Numbered from the stretch's first letter, positions 36,618-45,859 are shown. The stretch is DNA of 64,000 nucleotides from Candidatus Binatia bacterium (GCA_937925685.1 CALAMI010000028.1:1-64000); one strand, 5' to 3'. Numbers and translations: made by a program. Notes: generated from the sequence alone by a model not told the origin.

Positions 36618-37691
36618 TTAGCTTGCCAAGGGTAATTGGTGACTGCCCTCGAACCGGTCACCCCACAAGATGCCCGCTTTACGATACTTCTCTTCCGTAC
36701 GTTCCGTGATTAGCCCCAGACGCCATAGGTTCGGGATCACCGTGTGCATGTAGACTTCGCTGTTCAGTTGTGCCCATTGAGGCATGGCATGGAGGGACAG
36801 CACGACGGCTTCGGGGTCTAACCCGTATTTTGGCGCTGCCTGACGGAGAAAGTCGAGCTGCTGATTGGCGTTGAGGGTCTCAAGGATCGCAAAGGCAAAA
36901 TCTTCCATCTCGGCCATTTCCTCGTCGCTGGCCTCTTGCACGACCCTTCTCATGGTGAGCACACCAAACGCTGCGTGGCGCGCCTCATCAATTTGTACAC
37001 GCCGCAAAATGTCCTTGATCAATGGGTTCGTCGCGGCGCGAACGATCTGGTCGAAAATTGCCACCGCCATGCCTTCGAAGAGTGTCTGCATTCCCAGGGT
37101 CTTCAATTTCCAAGTGGGTGCCTCAAGCAAGCGATCCAACAGCACTTTCAATGTAGGGTCGATGGGATAGATCACCCCTAGCTTACGTTCGATGAACTTT
37201 GCCAGAACCTCCACGTGACGCGCTTCATCGGCAACCTGTGAGGCAGCGTAAAACTTTTGGTCGATCGTGGGACATGCGTTTGTGAGCTGGCCACAAAGCT
37301 GCAACGCTGCCTGCTCACCGTGCAGCAACTGTGAAATCAAGTGTGCAAACTCATCGAACGCCGCCTGCCGGCACGTCTCTTCATCTGCACCCATCATCGT
37401 CAACAAAGTGGGCAACAACAGGGCGTTTTCCCGAGGAACGAACCACTCATCCCGGGGGAGAGGAATGCTCCAATCAATGTCGGTTTCGGCATTCCACTGC
37501 CCGCGCTTCCCTCGCTCGTATAGCGCTCGCAGTTCTTCTATTTCGGAACCGTATTTCCAGCTCCAATGCAGCTCCAGTGGCACTGGTACGTCGAGCTTCT
37601 GCCGCAGCGCAGCAATTTCCTGCTCGTCGACAAACTCCACGATTTCAAAGTCACCCAACTGGCGCCGATGGTCTCTAAGCAGCTTTTCCAT
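36618..37691 (-). CDS. Ferritin-like diiron protein, putative oxygenase
   Basis: A 357 aa four-helix-bundle protein with a full carboxylate-bridged diiron ligand set readable in order: Glu in LLHGEQAALQL, ExxH in VADEARHVEVL, Glu in LFEGMAVAIF and ExxH in QIDEARHAAFG. This matches ferritin-like oxygenases and R2-like proteins; no ribonucleotide-reductase radical Tyr context is recognised. The substrate is unknown. GAGGAGG precedes the ATG. It starts 25 bp after the tetR stop and precedes a FAD oxidoreductase, so it is most likely under TetR control. Confidence 0.85.
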   Translation of the reverse strand: MEKLLRDHRRQLGDFEIVEFVDEQEIAALRQKLDVPVPLELHWSWKYGSEIEELRALYERGKRGQWNAETDIDWSIPLPRDEWFVPRENALLLPTLLTMMGADEETCRQAAFDEFAHLISQLLHGEQAALQLCGQLTNACPTIDQKFYAASQVADEARHVEVLAKFIERKLGVIYPIDPTLKVLLDRLLEAPTWKLKTLGMQTLFEGMAVAIFDQIVRAATNPLIKDILRRVQIDEARHAAFGVLTMRRVVQEASDEEMAEMEDFAFAILETLNANQQLDFLRQAAPKYGLDPEAVVLSLHAMPQWAQLNSEVYMHTVIPNLWRLGLITERTEEKYRKAGILWGDRFEGSHQLPLAS

Positions 37692-37716
37692 GCGACCTCC
37701 TCTTTCGTTTGGACGT

Positions 37717-38382
37717 TTAGACCCGGTGGGTTGCCCGACTTCGATCAGGCTGCGTTAACATCCCCTCGTAAAGCAAAGCTTTCACCTCTTCCTTCCGCTT
37801 CGTTACCGCCGCTGGCAGAAACAAAGACTGGCGCAAGAGCGTCTCTCCAAATTCCCCCGAGGCGAAGTGATACACCAGAAGCCCGACCAGGCTTTGAAGC
37901 AGGTGCGGAATGCTCGCCGGCCGAAACAACCCCTCCTCCATTCCCTCGCGCAATAACCGGGCGATGCTTTCGAACAAGCGTTGGATGATGTGATCGACCT
38001 CTTTTTCTTCAGCGCTCTCGCCCGCAAGTTCGTCATCCTCAAAAAGCGACCTCAGCAAGAGGCGAGCGCGAGTAGGCCGTTCCGCTAACGTATCGATCAT
38101 TGCGTCAAGCCAGCGATCGAAGCGAAGCTGAGCATCTCCTGGCGATGCTAATACCTCCGTGGTTCGCTCTTCGAACGCTTTTAAAATCCGCCCGGCAACA
38201 GCCGCGTAGAGTTCCACTTTGCTTTTAAAGTGGTGAAACAACGAAGACTTGCTAAGCCCGACCACCTCGGCAACTTCCCTCATGCCGACACCCGCAAAGC
38301 CCCGCCGCGCGAACAGGACCTCAGCCGCATCCAAGATTCTTTCTCTCGACGACTGCTCGATAAATGTGTGGGCGATCTCCAT
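37717..38382 (-). CDS. TetR/AcrR-family transcriptional regulator
   Basis: A 221 aa repressor. The N-terminal HTH is canonical: RERILDAAEVLFARRGFAGV, then MREVAEVVGLSKSSLFHHFK. The C-terminal half is helical and would bind a hydrophobic ligand, perhaps an acyl-CoA or the substrate of the downstream enzymes (inference). The Met at 38382 (MEIAHTFIEQ) has AGGAG upstream and lies just below a promoter and palindromic operator; a start 20 codons earlier would fall inside the operator. First gene of the operon with the diiron and FAD proteins. Confidence 0.93.
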   Translation of the reverse strand: MEIAHTFIEQSSRERILDAAEVLFARRGFAGVGMREVAEVVGLSKSSLFHHFKSKVELYAAVAGRILKAFEERTTEVLASPGDAQLRFDRWLDAMIDTLAERPTRARLLLRSLFEDDELAGESAEEKEVDHIIQRLFESIARLLREGMEEGLFRPASIPHLLQSLVGLLVYHFASGEFGETLLRQSLFLPAAVTKRKEEVKALLYEGMLTQPDRSRATHRV

Positions 38383-38400
38383 GACCCAGCTTTCTCCTCG

Positions 38401-38414
38401 ACCGACCGGTCGGT
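38401..38414. promoter_or_regulatory. Palindromic TetR-type operator
   Basis: A perfect 14-bp palindrome ACCGACCGGTCGGT. Sites of this kind (GACCGACCGGTCGGTC-like) are common for TetR-family repressors. It lies 19 bp ahead of the tetR ATG and its first base on the minus strand is the last base of the -10 hexamer, so a bound repressor would cover the transcription start. Confidence 0.75.
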
Positions 38415-38442
38415 TTCTACCCGGCTCGCAAATCTCTTTCAA
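38414..38442 (-). promoter_or_regulatory. Sigma70-type promoter of the tetR operon
   Basis: On the minus strand TTGAAA (38437-38442) is followed by a 17-bp spacer and TAGAAA (38414-38419). Five of six -35 bases and four of six -10 bases match the consensus. The palindromic operator starts at the last base of the -10 box. This is the expected layout for autorepression. Confidence 0.6.
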
Positions 38443-38460
38443 GGGGTCGCTGAGAACTCC

Positions 38461-38488
38461 TTGACGCTACCCTTGTGCTGTGTTTAAT
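38461..38488 (+). promoter_or_regulatory. Sigma70-type promoter of the queA-tgt-yajC-secDF-recJ operon
   Basis: TTGACG (38461-38466), a 16-bp spacer and TTTAAT (38483-38488) match the consensus at five of six bases in each box. Transcription would begin near 38495, leaving a leader of about 75 nt before the queA ATG at 38570. It also rules out the upstream in-frame ATG at 38480 as the queA start. Confidence 0.65.
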
Positions 38489-38569
38489 GCGCCAAATTCT
38501 GTCCCGCCGGATGTTCGCGCCCCGGAAGCTGAATCCTTGGTGCAATATCGGCGGTATCGGGTCACTGCT

Positions 38570-39661
38570 ATGGAAGTCAAAGCCGACTCCGAGAAAGACT
38601 TACTCGGTACGCTACAGCGTACTGAGTTCGAGTTTTCACTGCCCCCAGAGCTCATTGCGCAGGAGCCGGCACCGCAACGCGACAGTGCACGGCTGATGGT
38701 TTTGGACCGGCGAACACGCACCCACGTTCACGCTCAAGTCGCTGACTTACCCAAGCTTCTGAGTGCGGGAGACCTCGTCGTGGTCAATGACACCCGTGTC
38801 TTTCCTGCCCGAGTCACAACGACCTCGGCAACGGGTGGGCGCGTCGAACTCCTTTTCATACGGCAACTCCCCACCTCCCCATCCTCATGGGCCGCATGGG
38901 TGTGCCTTGGAAAGCCGGCCAGGCACTTGCGACCGGGCCGCCGTCTCGTACTGGCGGAAGGTGTTGAGGTTCAGGTCATCGACCAGCAAGCACCGGGTCG
39001 ATACGTGGTCCAGTGGGAAAGCCCCATCGACGTGCTGACTTTTCTAGAGCGCCACGGACAAGTGCCCTTGCCCCCTTACATCCGGAGGCCGCATGGTCCC
39101 TTGCCCTCGGACCCTGAGCGTTACCAAACAATCTTTGCTCGTGTATCCGGTTCGGTAGCTGCTCCCACGGCCGGCCTCCACTTCACGCCGCGACTTCTGG
39201 AGGAACTGCGGCAGGCAGGCGTGCAAATCGCTTCCGTGACCCTGCACGTGGGGCCTGGAACTTTCCAACCGGTGCACGTTCAAGATGTTCGGCTTCACCG
39301 CATGGAACCGGAGTGGTGCGAGATTCCCCCGCGTACCGCTGCGGCGATCCGTGAGGCAAAGTCCAGAGGGAATCGGGTCGTTGCCATTGGAACCACGACA
39401 ACGCGCGCCTTAGAATCCGCGGCTACGGACGGGGGGCAAATTGTTCTTGCTGGAAGCCGGTGGGCAGATCGATTCATCGTCCCGGGATATCGCTTTCAAG
39501 TGATCGATGCCCTCCTGACCAATTTTCACTTACCTGGGTCCACGTTGTTGTTCCTTGTTGCGGCCTTTGCTGAGCGCAAATGGCTCCTCGCCTGCTATGC
39601 GGAAGCAGTGCAACATCGGTATCGTTTTTACAGTTACGGCGATGCCATGCTGATTTTATGA
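38570..39661 (+). CDS. queA: S-adenosylmethionine:tRNA ribosyltransferase-isomerase QueA
   Basis: Transfers and isomerises the ribosyl moiety of SAM onto preQ1 in tRNA to make epoxyqueuosine. The 363 aa protein shows the family blocks FEFSLPPELIAQEPAPQRDS, LVVVNDTRVFPAR, HGQVPLPPYIRR, GSVAAPTAGLHFT, TLHVGPGTFQPV and the near C-terminal LLTNFHLPGSTLLFLVAAFA. The ATG at 38570 follows a good promoter. The stop overlaps the tgt start (ATGA). A 20-residue N-terminal stretch before FEFSLP is longer than usual. Confidence 0.96.
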   Translation: MEVKADSEKDLLGTLQRTEFEFSLPPELIAQEPAPQRDSARLMVLDRRTRTHVHAQVADLPKLLSAGDLVVVNDTRVFPARVTTTSATGGRVELLFIRQLPTSPSSWAAWVCLGKPARHLRPGRRLVLAEGVEVQVIDQQAPGRYVVQWESPIDVLTFLERHGQVPLPPYIRRPHGPLPSDPERYQTIFARVSGSVAAPTAGLHFTPRLLEELRQAGVQIASVTLHVGPGTFQPVHVQDVRLHRMEPEWCEIPPRTAAAIREAKSRGNRVVAIGTTTTRALESAATDGGQIVLAGSRWADRFIVPGYRFQVIDALLTNFHLPGSTLLFLVAAFAERKWLLACYAEAVQHRYRFYSYGDAMLIL

Positions 39662-40812
39662 CGCGACTCCGTGTGTCGAAGATAGACATTCCAGAGTCCG
39701 GCGCTCGTTTTCGTCTCCATGCAGAGGACGGCGCTGCACGGTGCGGAGTGCTGGCCACCGTTCACGGTGAGGTCACTACCCCGGCCTTTATGCCGATTGC
39801 CACCCAGGGTAGCGTCAAGGGGCTCACCCCACGCGAACTCCGGGCGCTGGGTACAACGATGATCCTCGCCAACACCTACCACCTCGTGCTGCGTCCTGGC
39901 TTGGACGTCATTCGAGCGGTTGGTGGGCTGCACCGATTCATGGGTTGGGACGGACCCATCCTTACCGACAGCGGCGGTTATCAAGTCTACAGCTTGGCAC
40001 CGTTGCGCAAGGTGACCGATGAAGGTGTCCTTTTTCGAAGCCACATCGACGGCAGGGAGATGTTTTTCACACCAGAGTCCGTCATCCAGGTCCAAAAAGC
40101 TTTTGGGGTCGACATTGCCATGGTGCTCGACGAATGCCCCGCGGCCGGCGTCTCACGCAAAGAAGTAGAAACAGCGACGCGTCGATCGTTGGCCTGGGCT
40201 GCGCGCAGTCGCGCCCTGTGCGATGCCAGCGATCCGATGATCTTCGCGATCGTTCACGGCGGCATCTTTCCGGAACTGCGCAAGTGGCACAGCCAAGAAC
40301 TTGTCGAGTTGGACTTCCCGGGCTATGCGGTGGGCGGTTTAAGCGTGGGGGAGGAACGATGCGTGACGCGGGAGGTAGCGGCGGTAACTGTGGAAGAACT
40401 ACCACGCCAACGACCACGCTACTTAATGGGCGTCGGATACCCCGAGGACTTGGTTCGGTTCGTCGCCATGGGATACGACCTCTTCGACTGCGTACTGCCC
40501 ACACGCAACGCCCGCAACGGACTTCTGTTCACCTCGACAGGTCGCCTCAACGTGCGCCTCGCTCGATTCCAGCGGGATGACAACCCGCCTGACCACCTGT
40601 GCGGCTGTTATACATGCTCCAACTTCAGCCGTGCTTACTTGCGGCACCTGTCACTGGCAAACGAGATGTTGGCAGCGGTGCTGGCAACCACTCACAACCT
40701 GTACTTCTACCAGCGCCTCATGCGCGACATGCAAATAGCCATTTCACGACGCTGTTTCGCCCTGTGGGCTAAGACGACGATTGCGCGACTCGAGCAGGAG
40801 TACCAACCGTGA
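39658..40812 (+). CDS. tgt: Queuine/preQ1 tRNA-guanine transglycosylase
   Basis: Exchanges guanine-34 for preQ1 in GUN-anticodon tRNAs; 384 aa. The nucleotide-binding stretch MPIATQGSVKGLTPREL, active-site TDSGGYQVYSLAPLRKV, catalytic segment GYDLFDCVLPTRNARNG and the zinc site CGCYTCSNFSRAYLRHL (three Cys plus His) are present. One oddity is Tyr in GGYQVYS, where Phe is more common. The start overlaps the queA stop by 4 bases and its stop overlaps the yajC start, so the three genes are coupled. Confidence 0.96.
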   Translation: MTRLRVSKIDIPESGARFRLHAEDGAARCGVLATVHGEVTTPAFMPIATQGSVKGLTPRELRALGTTMILANTYHLVLRPGLDVIRAVGGLHRFMGWDGPILTDSGGYQVYSLAPLRKVTDEGVLFRSHIDGREMFFTPESVIQVQKAFGVDIAMVLDECPAAGVSRKEVETATRRSLAWAARSRALCDASDPMIFAIVHGGIFPELRKWHSQELVELDFPGYAVGGLSVGEERCVTREVAAVTVEELPRQRPRYLMGVGYPEDLVRFVAMGYDLFDCVLPTRNARNGLLFTSTGRLNVRLARFQRDDNPPDHLCGCYTCSNFSRAYLRHLSLANEMLAAVLATTHNLYFYQRLMRDMQIAISRRCFALWAKTTIARLEQEYQP

Positions 40813-41162
40813 GCGCCGTCGCCTGGGCACAATCCGGGCCAACCTCGGGCCCGTCGCTTTTAGCCAGCCTCTTCCCCTTAATCCTGATTTTCCTCGTGTT
40901 TTATTTTCTACTCATCCGCCCTCAGCAACAAAAGCAACGCGAGCATCAAAAAATGCTCGCCTCCTTGAAGGTCAACGACGAAGTCGTAACAAATGGCGGC
41001 TTGATTGGTCGCATCGTGCAGATTGGCGAGCGGGTGCTGACCATCGAAATTGCTCCGAACGTGCGCGTGCGCGTGGAGCGATCGTACGTCGCTGCACTCG
41101 CACGGCCTAGCGCTCCAGAGAAACCAAAAGACAAACCCAAAGAGAAGGACGGCCAGAAGTGA
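40809..41162 (+). CDS. yajC: Preprotein translocase accessory subunit YajC
   Basis: Small inner-membrane partner of SecDF, 117 aa. One membrane helix (LFPLILIFLVFYFLLIRPQQ) followed by the YajC signature KMLASLKVNDEVVTNGGLIG and a beta-strand domain, then a charged Lys/Pro tail (EKPKDKPKEKDG). The start is GTG, overlapping the tgt stop by 4 bases; the stop overlaps secD in the same way. Confidence 0.95.
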   Translation: MSAVAWAQSGPTSGPSLLASLFPLILIFLVFYFLLIRPQQQKQREHQKMLASLKVNDEVVTNGGLIGRIVQIGERVLTIEIAPNVRVRVERSYVAALARPSAPEKPKDKPKEKDGQK

Positions 41163-42763
41163 AAGCGAGTCTATGGTATCGCGTTGTAGGTCTGATCGTT
41201 TTGGTGGTAGCGGCTTTCGTGTACTTAGTTCCATCACTGACCACAGAGCTGCCCGATTGGTGGAAACGTTTTTTACCCTCGAACAAGATCCGTCTGGGGC
41301 TGGACCTGCAGGGGGGAACGCATCTCGTACTTACTGTCGACGTAGAGAAAGCCCTGGAGAATACTCTAGAGCGCACTGCCGAGGAACTACGGCGTGAGGC
41401 GGCGGAAAAACAGGTCGTTCTTGCCGACGTTCGACGACTCGACAAGAACATTACCGTCAAGCTCGAATCCTCCGAGGCGCGCAAGGCGTTTGAAGAATTG
41501 CTGCGGGACCATTTCCCCGATTTAAGCGTCGCCGACTCCCAGACCAGCGACGGTGTTGCCATCGTCTCTCTCAAGCTTACGGCGATGGAAGAGCGGCGGC
41601 TGCGTGAGGCGACGGTCGACCAAGCCTTGGAAACCATCCGCAATCGCATCGACCAATTCGGAGTCACCGAGCCCGTTATCCAGCGGCAGGGATCACAAGA
41701 CATCGTGGTGCAGCTTCCTGGAATCCAGGATCCTCAACGAGCCAAAGCCTTAATTGGGCGCACCGCACTCCTAGAATTCAAGTTACTGGCAGAGTTGCCC
41801 GATACCGAAGCTTACCTTAGCGGCGAAAAACCACTGCCGCCGGGGCTAGAGATTCTGTCTGGCTTCGGTGGGGAGCGTGTCGGCCGGCGAGTAGAAAAGA
41901 CCAAGTACCTGGTCGAGTCGAAAGTGCTGCTCACGGGTGACGCTATCGCCGATGCCCAAGTTCGACCAGGTTCGCAGCTCGAAGGCCCTTACGTCGCTCT
42001 GCAATTAACCTCTCGCGGGGCAAAGGAATTCGAGGAAATCACGGCAGCCAACGTGAAAAGACGACTGGCGATCATTTTAGACAACACCGTGTATTCTGCC
42101 CCGGTCATCCAGGAACGAATTCCTGGCGGGCGCGCTTCAATCACGGGCAACTTCGACATAAAGGAAGCCAGGGATTTAGCCATTGTGTTACGCGCCGGTG
42201 CGCTCCCGGCGCCGGTGTACATCGCGGAAGAACGTACGGTTGGTCCCTCTCTTGGTCGCGACTCCATCCGCCAGGGGCTTATCTCGTTTCTGGTAGGTGG
42301 TTCGCTGGTCGTGGCCTTCATGGTGGTTTACTATAAGTTTGCTGGGGTCCTCGCCGACCTCGCTCTGTTGCTAAACGTTATCCTTCTCATGGCGGCGCTT
42401 TCGGCCTTGCAGGCCACCCTGACGTTACCGGGTATTGCCGGCATCGTGCTGACACTTGGTATGGCCGTCGACGCCAACGTGCTCATCAATGAGCGGATCC
42501 GAGAGGAACTCTCGTTGGGAAGGAGCGCTCGTGCCGCCATCGAAGCCGGCTACGAGCGAGCTCTTCCAGCTATTCTAGATTCCAACATCACGACCTTTCT
42601 CTCTGGCCTCATCTTGTTTCAGTTTGGTGCCGGGCCCATCAAAGGTTTCGCCGTCACCTTGTGCCTCGGCATTGTCACTTCAGTGCTCACCGCCGTCGTC
42701 GGCACCCGCATTGTGTACGACTGGCTGCTTCTGTACCGCCGCCTAGACCGAGTGAGCATTTGA
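41159..42763 (+). CDS. secD: Protein translocase subunit SecD
   Basis: RND-like subunit that uses the proton motive force to aid protein export; 534 aa. N-terminal helix (VVGLIVLVVAAFVYLVPSL), RLGLDLQGGTHLVLTVD (D1 family motif), IRNRIDQFGVTEPVIQRQG, the periplasmic P1 head domain, then five membrane segments in the C-terminal third with GMAVDANVLINERIREEL (D5/D6 motif). The start is GTG overlapping yajC. secF follows 17 bp after the stop. Confidence 0.97.
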   Translation: MKASLWYRVVGLIVLVVAAFVYLVPSLTTELPDWWKRFLPSNKIRLGLDLQGGTHLVLTVDVEKALENTLERTAEELRREAAEKQVVLADVRRLDKNITVKLESSEARKAFEELLRDHFPDLSVADSQTSDGVAIVSLKLTAMEERRLREATVDQALETIRNRIDQFGVTEPVIQRQGSQDIVVQLPGIQDPQRAKALIGRTALLEFKLLAELPDTEAYLSGEKPLPPGLEILSGFGGERVGRRVEKTKYLVESKVLLTGDAIADAQVRPGSQLEGPYVALQLTSRGAKEFEEITAANVKRRLAIILDNTVYSAPVIQERIPGGRASITGNFDIKEARDLAIVLRAGALPAPVYIAEERTVGPSLGRDSIRQGLISFLVGGSLVVAFMVVYYKFAGVLADLALLLNVILLMAALSALQATLTLPGIAGIVLTLGMAVDANVLINERIREELSLGRSARAAIEAGYERALPAILDSNITTFLSGLILFQFGAGPIKGFAVTLCLGIVTSVLTAVVGTRIVYDWLLLYRRLDRVSI

Positions 42764-42780
42764 GCGAGGAGGGCACGACG

Positions 42781-43698
42781 TTGGAACTCGTCAAGCGTGG
42801 AACCAACTTCAATTTCGTGGGCAACTTTCGCCGGGCTTTAGTTTTTTCTGGGTTCCTGATCCTGGCAGGAGCCGCATCGTTGGTCCTCCACGGTGGGCCG
42901 AACTATGGCATTGATTTCGCTGGCGGAACACTCGTGCAAGTTCGTTTCAAGCAAGCGACGGCCGTTGATGACGTGCGCAAAGCTCTAGCCGCCCTCGACC
43001 TCGGTGAGGCCTCGATCCAGGACTTCGGCAGTAGCCCGAACGGAGGGACCGAATTCTTAATCCGCGTCCCCGTCAAGGGTGAGCACCTTAGCGACTTCAG
43101 TAGCCAAGTGACTTCGGCTCTGGAGTCGCGATTCGGAAAGGATTCATGGGAGATTCAGCGCATCGAGACCGTGGGCCCGCGCGTTGGCAGCGAATTACGC
43201 TGGCGTGCCATCTTAGCCGTCATGGCAGCTACTTTGATGATGGGGGTTTACCTTTGGATCCGGTTCGAGCTGCGCTTCGGGATCGGGGCAGCAGTCGCCT
43301 TATTTCACGACGTTGCCATCACCATCGGTGCGTTATCCCTAGCCAACTACGAATTTGACCTTACCATTGTTGCGGCTTTGCTGACCGTCGTTGGCTTCTC
43401 CGTAAACGACACGGTTATCGTCTCCGATCGGATTCGCGAAAACTTGCGCAAAAACCGCCGCGATCCGCTGGAGAAAATCATCAATCGCAGCATCAACGAG
43501 ACTCTGAGCCGTACGATTCTGACCACAGGTACTGCCGTGTTAGTCCTCCTGGCCTTGTTCTTCCTTGGCGGGAAGGTCATCAACGGTTTTGCTTTCACGC
43601 TGCTTGTGGGTTTTATCATCGGAACATACTCCTCGATTTTCATTGCCAGCCCCGTTGTCCTGTTCTTGCAGGGAACCGCCTTTGCCCGAGCACGCTAA
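42781..43698 (+). CDS. secF: Protein translocase subunit SecF
   Basis: Partner of SecD, 305 aa. Family blocks: NYGIDFAGGTLVQVRFKQAT, IETVGPRVGSELRWRA, VGFSVNDTVIVSDRIRENL and TTGTAVLVLLALFFLGG. Six membrane segments are predicted. The frame is open upstream, but AGGAGGG eight bases before the TTG at 42781 makes that the likely start; the other option is a TTG at 42760 overlapping the secD stop. Confidence 0.96.
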   Translation: MELVKRGTNFNFVGNFRRALVFSGFLILAGAASLVLHGGPNYGIDFAGGTLVQVRFKQATAVDDVRKALAALDLGEASIQDFGSSPNGGTEFLIRVPVKGEHLSDFSSQVTSALESRFGKDSWEIQRIETVGPRVGSELRWRAILAVMAATLMMGVYLWIRFELRFGIGAAVALFHDVAITIGALSLANYEFDLTIVAALLTVVGFSVNDTVIVSDRIRENLRKNRRDPLEKIINRSINETLSRTILTTGTAVLVLLALFFLGGKVINGFAFTLLVGFIIGTYSSIFIASPVVLFLQGTAFARAR

Positions 43699-43719
43699 CC
43701 ACGGTAAACTCTTTTGACG

Positions 43720-45438
43720 ATGATCGAGCGGTGGTGCTTGCGCCGGGGGAATGCAGAGCAGGAAGCGTTGCTACAAAAAGAGCTTGCGATCTCACCATTC
43801 CTCGCACGGCTCCTTGTCGTACGCGGCCACACCACCCCGGACCTGGCTTATGCGTTCTTGAACCCAAGGCTGCGGGATGGATTACGCTCACCGTTTTTGT
43901 TCCGCGACATGGGCAAGGCCGTCGAGCGGATTCTCAGGGCTGTGGCCCGCAGGGAACCTATAGGGCTTTTTGGCGATTATGACGTAGACGGTATCAGCGG
44001 AACCGCCTTGCTCTACTGTTTTCTGCGCAACCTCGGAGTCGAGGTAGTCGTCTACATTCCCGACCGCATGCGGGAAGGCTACGGGCTCAACGCTCGAGCA
44101 ATTCACCAGCTACGGGCACGAGGTGTACAAGTGTTGATGACCGTCGACTGTGGGGCAGCGAACCTCCACGAAATCCGTTTGGCGCAGTCTTTAGGAATCG
44201 ACACCATCGTCTGTGATCACCACCAGGTGCCACCAGCCCCTTTGCCCGCTCTGGCCACCCTGAACCCGGCGGCGGATTCTGGATTTCCTTTCGCTGGGCT
44301 GTGCGGGGCAGGGATAGCCTTTTACCTTGCCTGGGGAATCCGCACGCGTCTTGATTCAGAGAGCACAAAGTCTTTACCTCACTTGCGACAATTGCTCGAT
44401 CTCGTGAGCCTGGGCACCATCGCGGACCTCGTACCCCTCGAACAAGAAAACCGTGTGCTCGTCCGCCACGGGATCTCCACTCTCGGGCAAGGTACAAGAC
44501 TCGGACTGGCTGCGCTCAAGAACGTAACCAAGGTAGAGCATGTCACCAGCAGCGCCGTGGCATTCCGTTTTGCACCAAGGCTCAATGCCTCAGGGCGAAT
44601 CTCCTCGGCCTCCCTCGCATTCGAACTCCTTACAACCGACGAACCCAAGCGGGCGCTCGAACTCGCACAGAACCTGGACGAAACCAACCGCAAACGCCAA
44701 GCCCTGGAAGCGGCCGCATACAAAGAGGCGCTCGCCCTCTGCCGCAACGATTCTTCTCGGCCGGCTCGCTCTTCCCTTGTCCTGGCAAGCACGAATTGGC
44801 ACCCCGGCATCGTCGGCATTGTCGCAGCCCGCCTTAGCCAAAAATTTCATTGCCCCACGGCCTTGATTGCCCTCGACCCGGAGAGCGAAACGGGCCGTGG
44901 CTCCGTCCGTGGAATACCCGGCATGGACTGCTACCAGGCTCTGCTTGCGTGCAGCGACCATTTGCTGAGCTTCGGCGGGCACCCCATGGCTGGCGGGTTT
45001 ACCATTGCCGCGGCTCAAATCGAGTCTTTCGCGGAAGCGTTTGACCTTGCTATCAGGAGGCAACTGCCCGTCGCTCAAGGGCCTACATTCTGGGTCGATG
45101 CTGAATTCGACCTAGGTCGTTTACCGACCGAACGAATTGCCGAAGCCCTCGCTGCCCTGGAGCCCTTCGGCCCCGGAAACCCTGAGCCCATCTTCTTTAC
45201 GAGAAACGTTCGTCTGCGTGCAGCACAGGCGTTCGGCTCAGGCCACTTACGCTTGTTCGTCGAGTCCAATGGCCGAGCACTTCCGGCAACTTGGTTTCAA
45301 TGGGGTGAGGAGCCATTGCCTTCGCCGAACCAGACTTGCGATATCCTCTTCCAACTAGAACCGGCACCAAAGCACGGAGGTGTTCCCGTAAAATTGAGAC
45401 TGCTTCGTCTCCGACCGGCACGGCCGGAATCAGAGTAG
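43720..45438 (+). CDS. recJ: Single-stranded-DNA-specific exonuclease RecJ
   Basis: 5'-3' ssDNA exonuclease for recombination and mismatch repair; 572 aa, a normal length. DHH-family metal motifs are GLFGDYDVDGISGTALLY (motif I), MTVDCGA (II) and IVCDHHQVP (III). In the DHHA1 half are TNWHPGIVGIVAARLSQKF and LLSFGGHPMAGGFTI, followed by an OB-fold. The ATG at 43720 is preferred to a TTG two codons earlier. Last gene of the queA-sec operon, 21 bp after secF. Confidence 0.95.
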   Translation: MIERWCLRRGNAEQEALLQKELAISPFLARLLVVRGHTTPDLAYAFLNPRLRDGLRSPFLFRDMGKAVERILRAVARREPIGLFGDYDVDGISGTALLYCFLRNLGVEVVVYIPDRMREGYGLNARAIHQLRARGVQVLMTVDCGAANLHEIRLAQSLGIDTIVCDHHQVPPAPLPALATLNPAADSGFPFAGLCGAGIAFYLAWGIRTRLDSESTKSLPHLRQLLDLVSLGTIADLVPLEQENRVLVRHGISTLGQGTRLGLAALKNVTKVEHVTSSAVAFRFAPRLNASGRISSASLAFELLTTDEPKRALELAQNLDETNRKRQALEAAAYKEALALCRNDSSRPARSSLVLASTNWHPGIVGIVAARLSQKFHCPTALIALDPESETGRGSVRGIPGMDCYQALLACSDHLLSFGGHPMAGGFTIAAAQIESFAEAFDLAIRRQLPVAQGPTFWVDAEFDLGRLPTERIAEALAALEPFGPGNPEPIFFTRNVRLRAAQAFGSGHLRLFVESNGRALPATWFQWGEEPLPSPNQTCDILFQLEPAPKHGGVPVKLRLLRLRPARPESE

Positions 45439-45667
45439 GTAGCAGCGCAGCAGTGGGCGCTAGACTCAAGCCAGCAGATAAGGCTAGCACCCCTCGACGT
45501 CTAGCTTCCCATTAGGAACCGTCCGTGCAAGTCTATGATTCTGCGTCGTTTTCGCGACACACCCTCGTCCCCTCCCACCTTTGCTTGACTGCGGTAGACC
45601 CCCATGTTAGCCCCACATTCGCCAACTTGTTTGTGACGACACTTCTCCTTCTCCGGGGGTTGGTATC

Positions 45668-45859
45668 ATGGAAAGAGACGACGCGATCTTGACCAGCAAA
45701 GAGGTTGCCCGGATTCTCGATATGAGCCCAGACACTGTGAACGAGTTCGCTCGGAAGAGTATCCTTCCCGCGTTCAAAAAAGGCCGGCAGTGGCGTTTTC
45801 GGAAGCGTGACGTGGCTGCTTTTATGAAAAGCGAAGTCCGGGGCAACACGGCGGCCTAG
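45668..45859 (+). CDS. Small helix-turn-helix (excisionase-type) DNA-binding protein
   Basis: A 63 aa MerR-like/HTH_17 protein: LTSKEVARILDMSPDTVNEF followed by LPAFKKGRQWRFRKRDVAAF, the standard two-helix plus wing pattern. Such proteins act as excisionases or small regulators; no integrase or phage gene is nearby. A GGGGG run precedes the ATG. A TTGACT at 45585-45590 could be a -35 box but has no good -10. It is upstream of a methyltransferase gene. Confidence 0.8.
   Translation: MERDDAILTSKEVARILDMSPDTVNEFARKSILPAFKKGRQWRFRKRDVAAFMKSEVRGNTAA

Noticed and set aside
42661-42780. N-terminal extension of secF upstream of 42781
   Set aside because: It overlaps secD in another frame, is Arg/His/Pro-rich and unlike SecF; a TTG with AGGAGGG marks the real start.
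45668-45859. The excisionase-type HTH gene as evidence of a prophage or integrative element
   Set aside because: No integrase, attachment repeat or phage gene is near; these small HTH proteins are also common as lone regulators.
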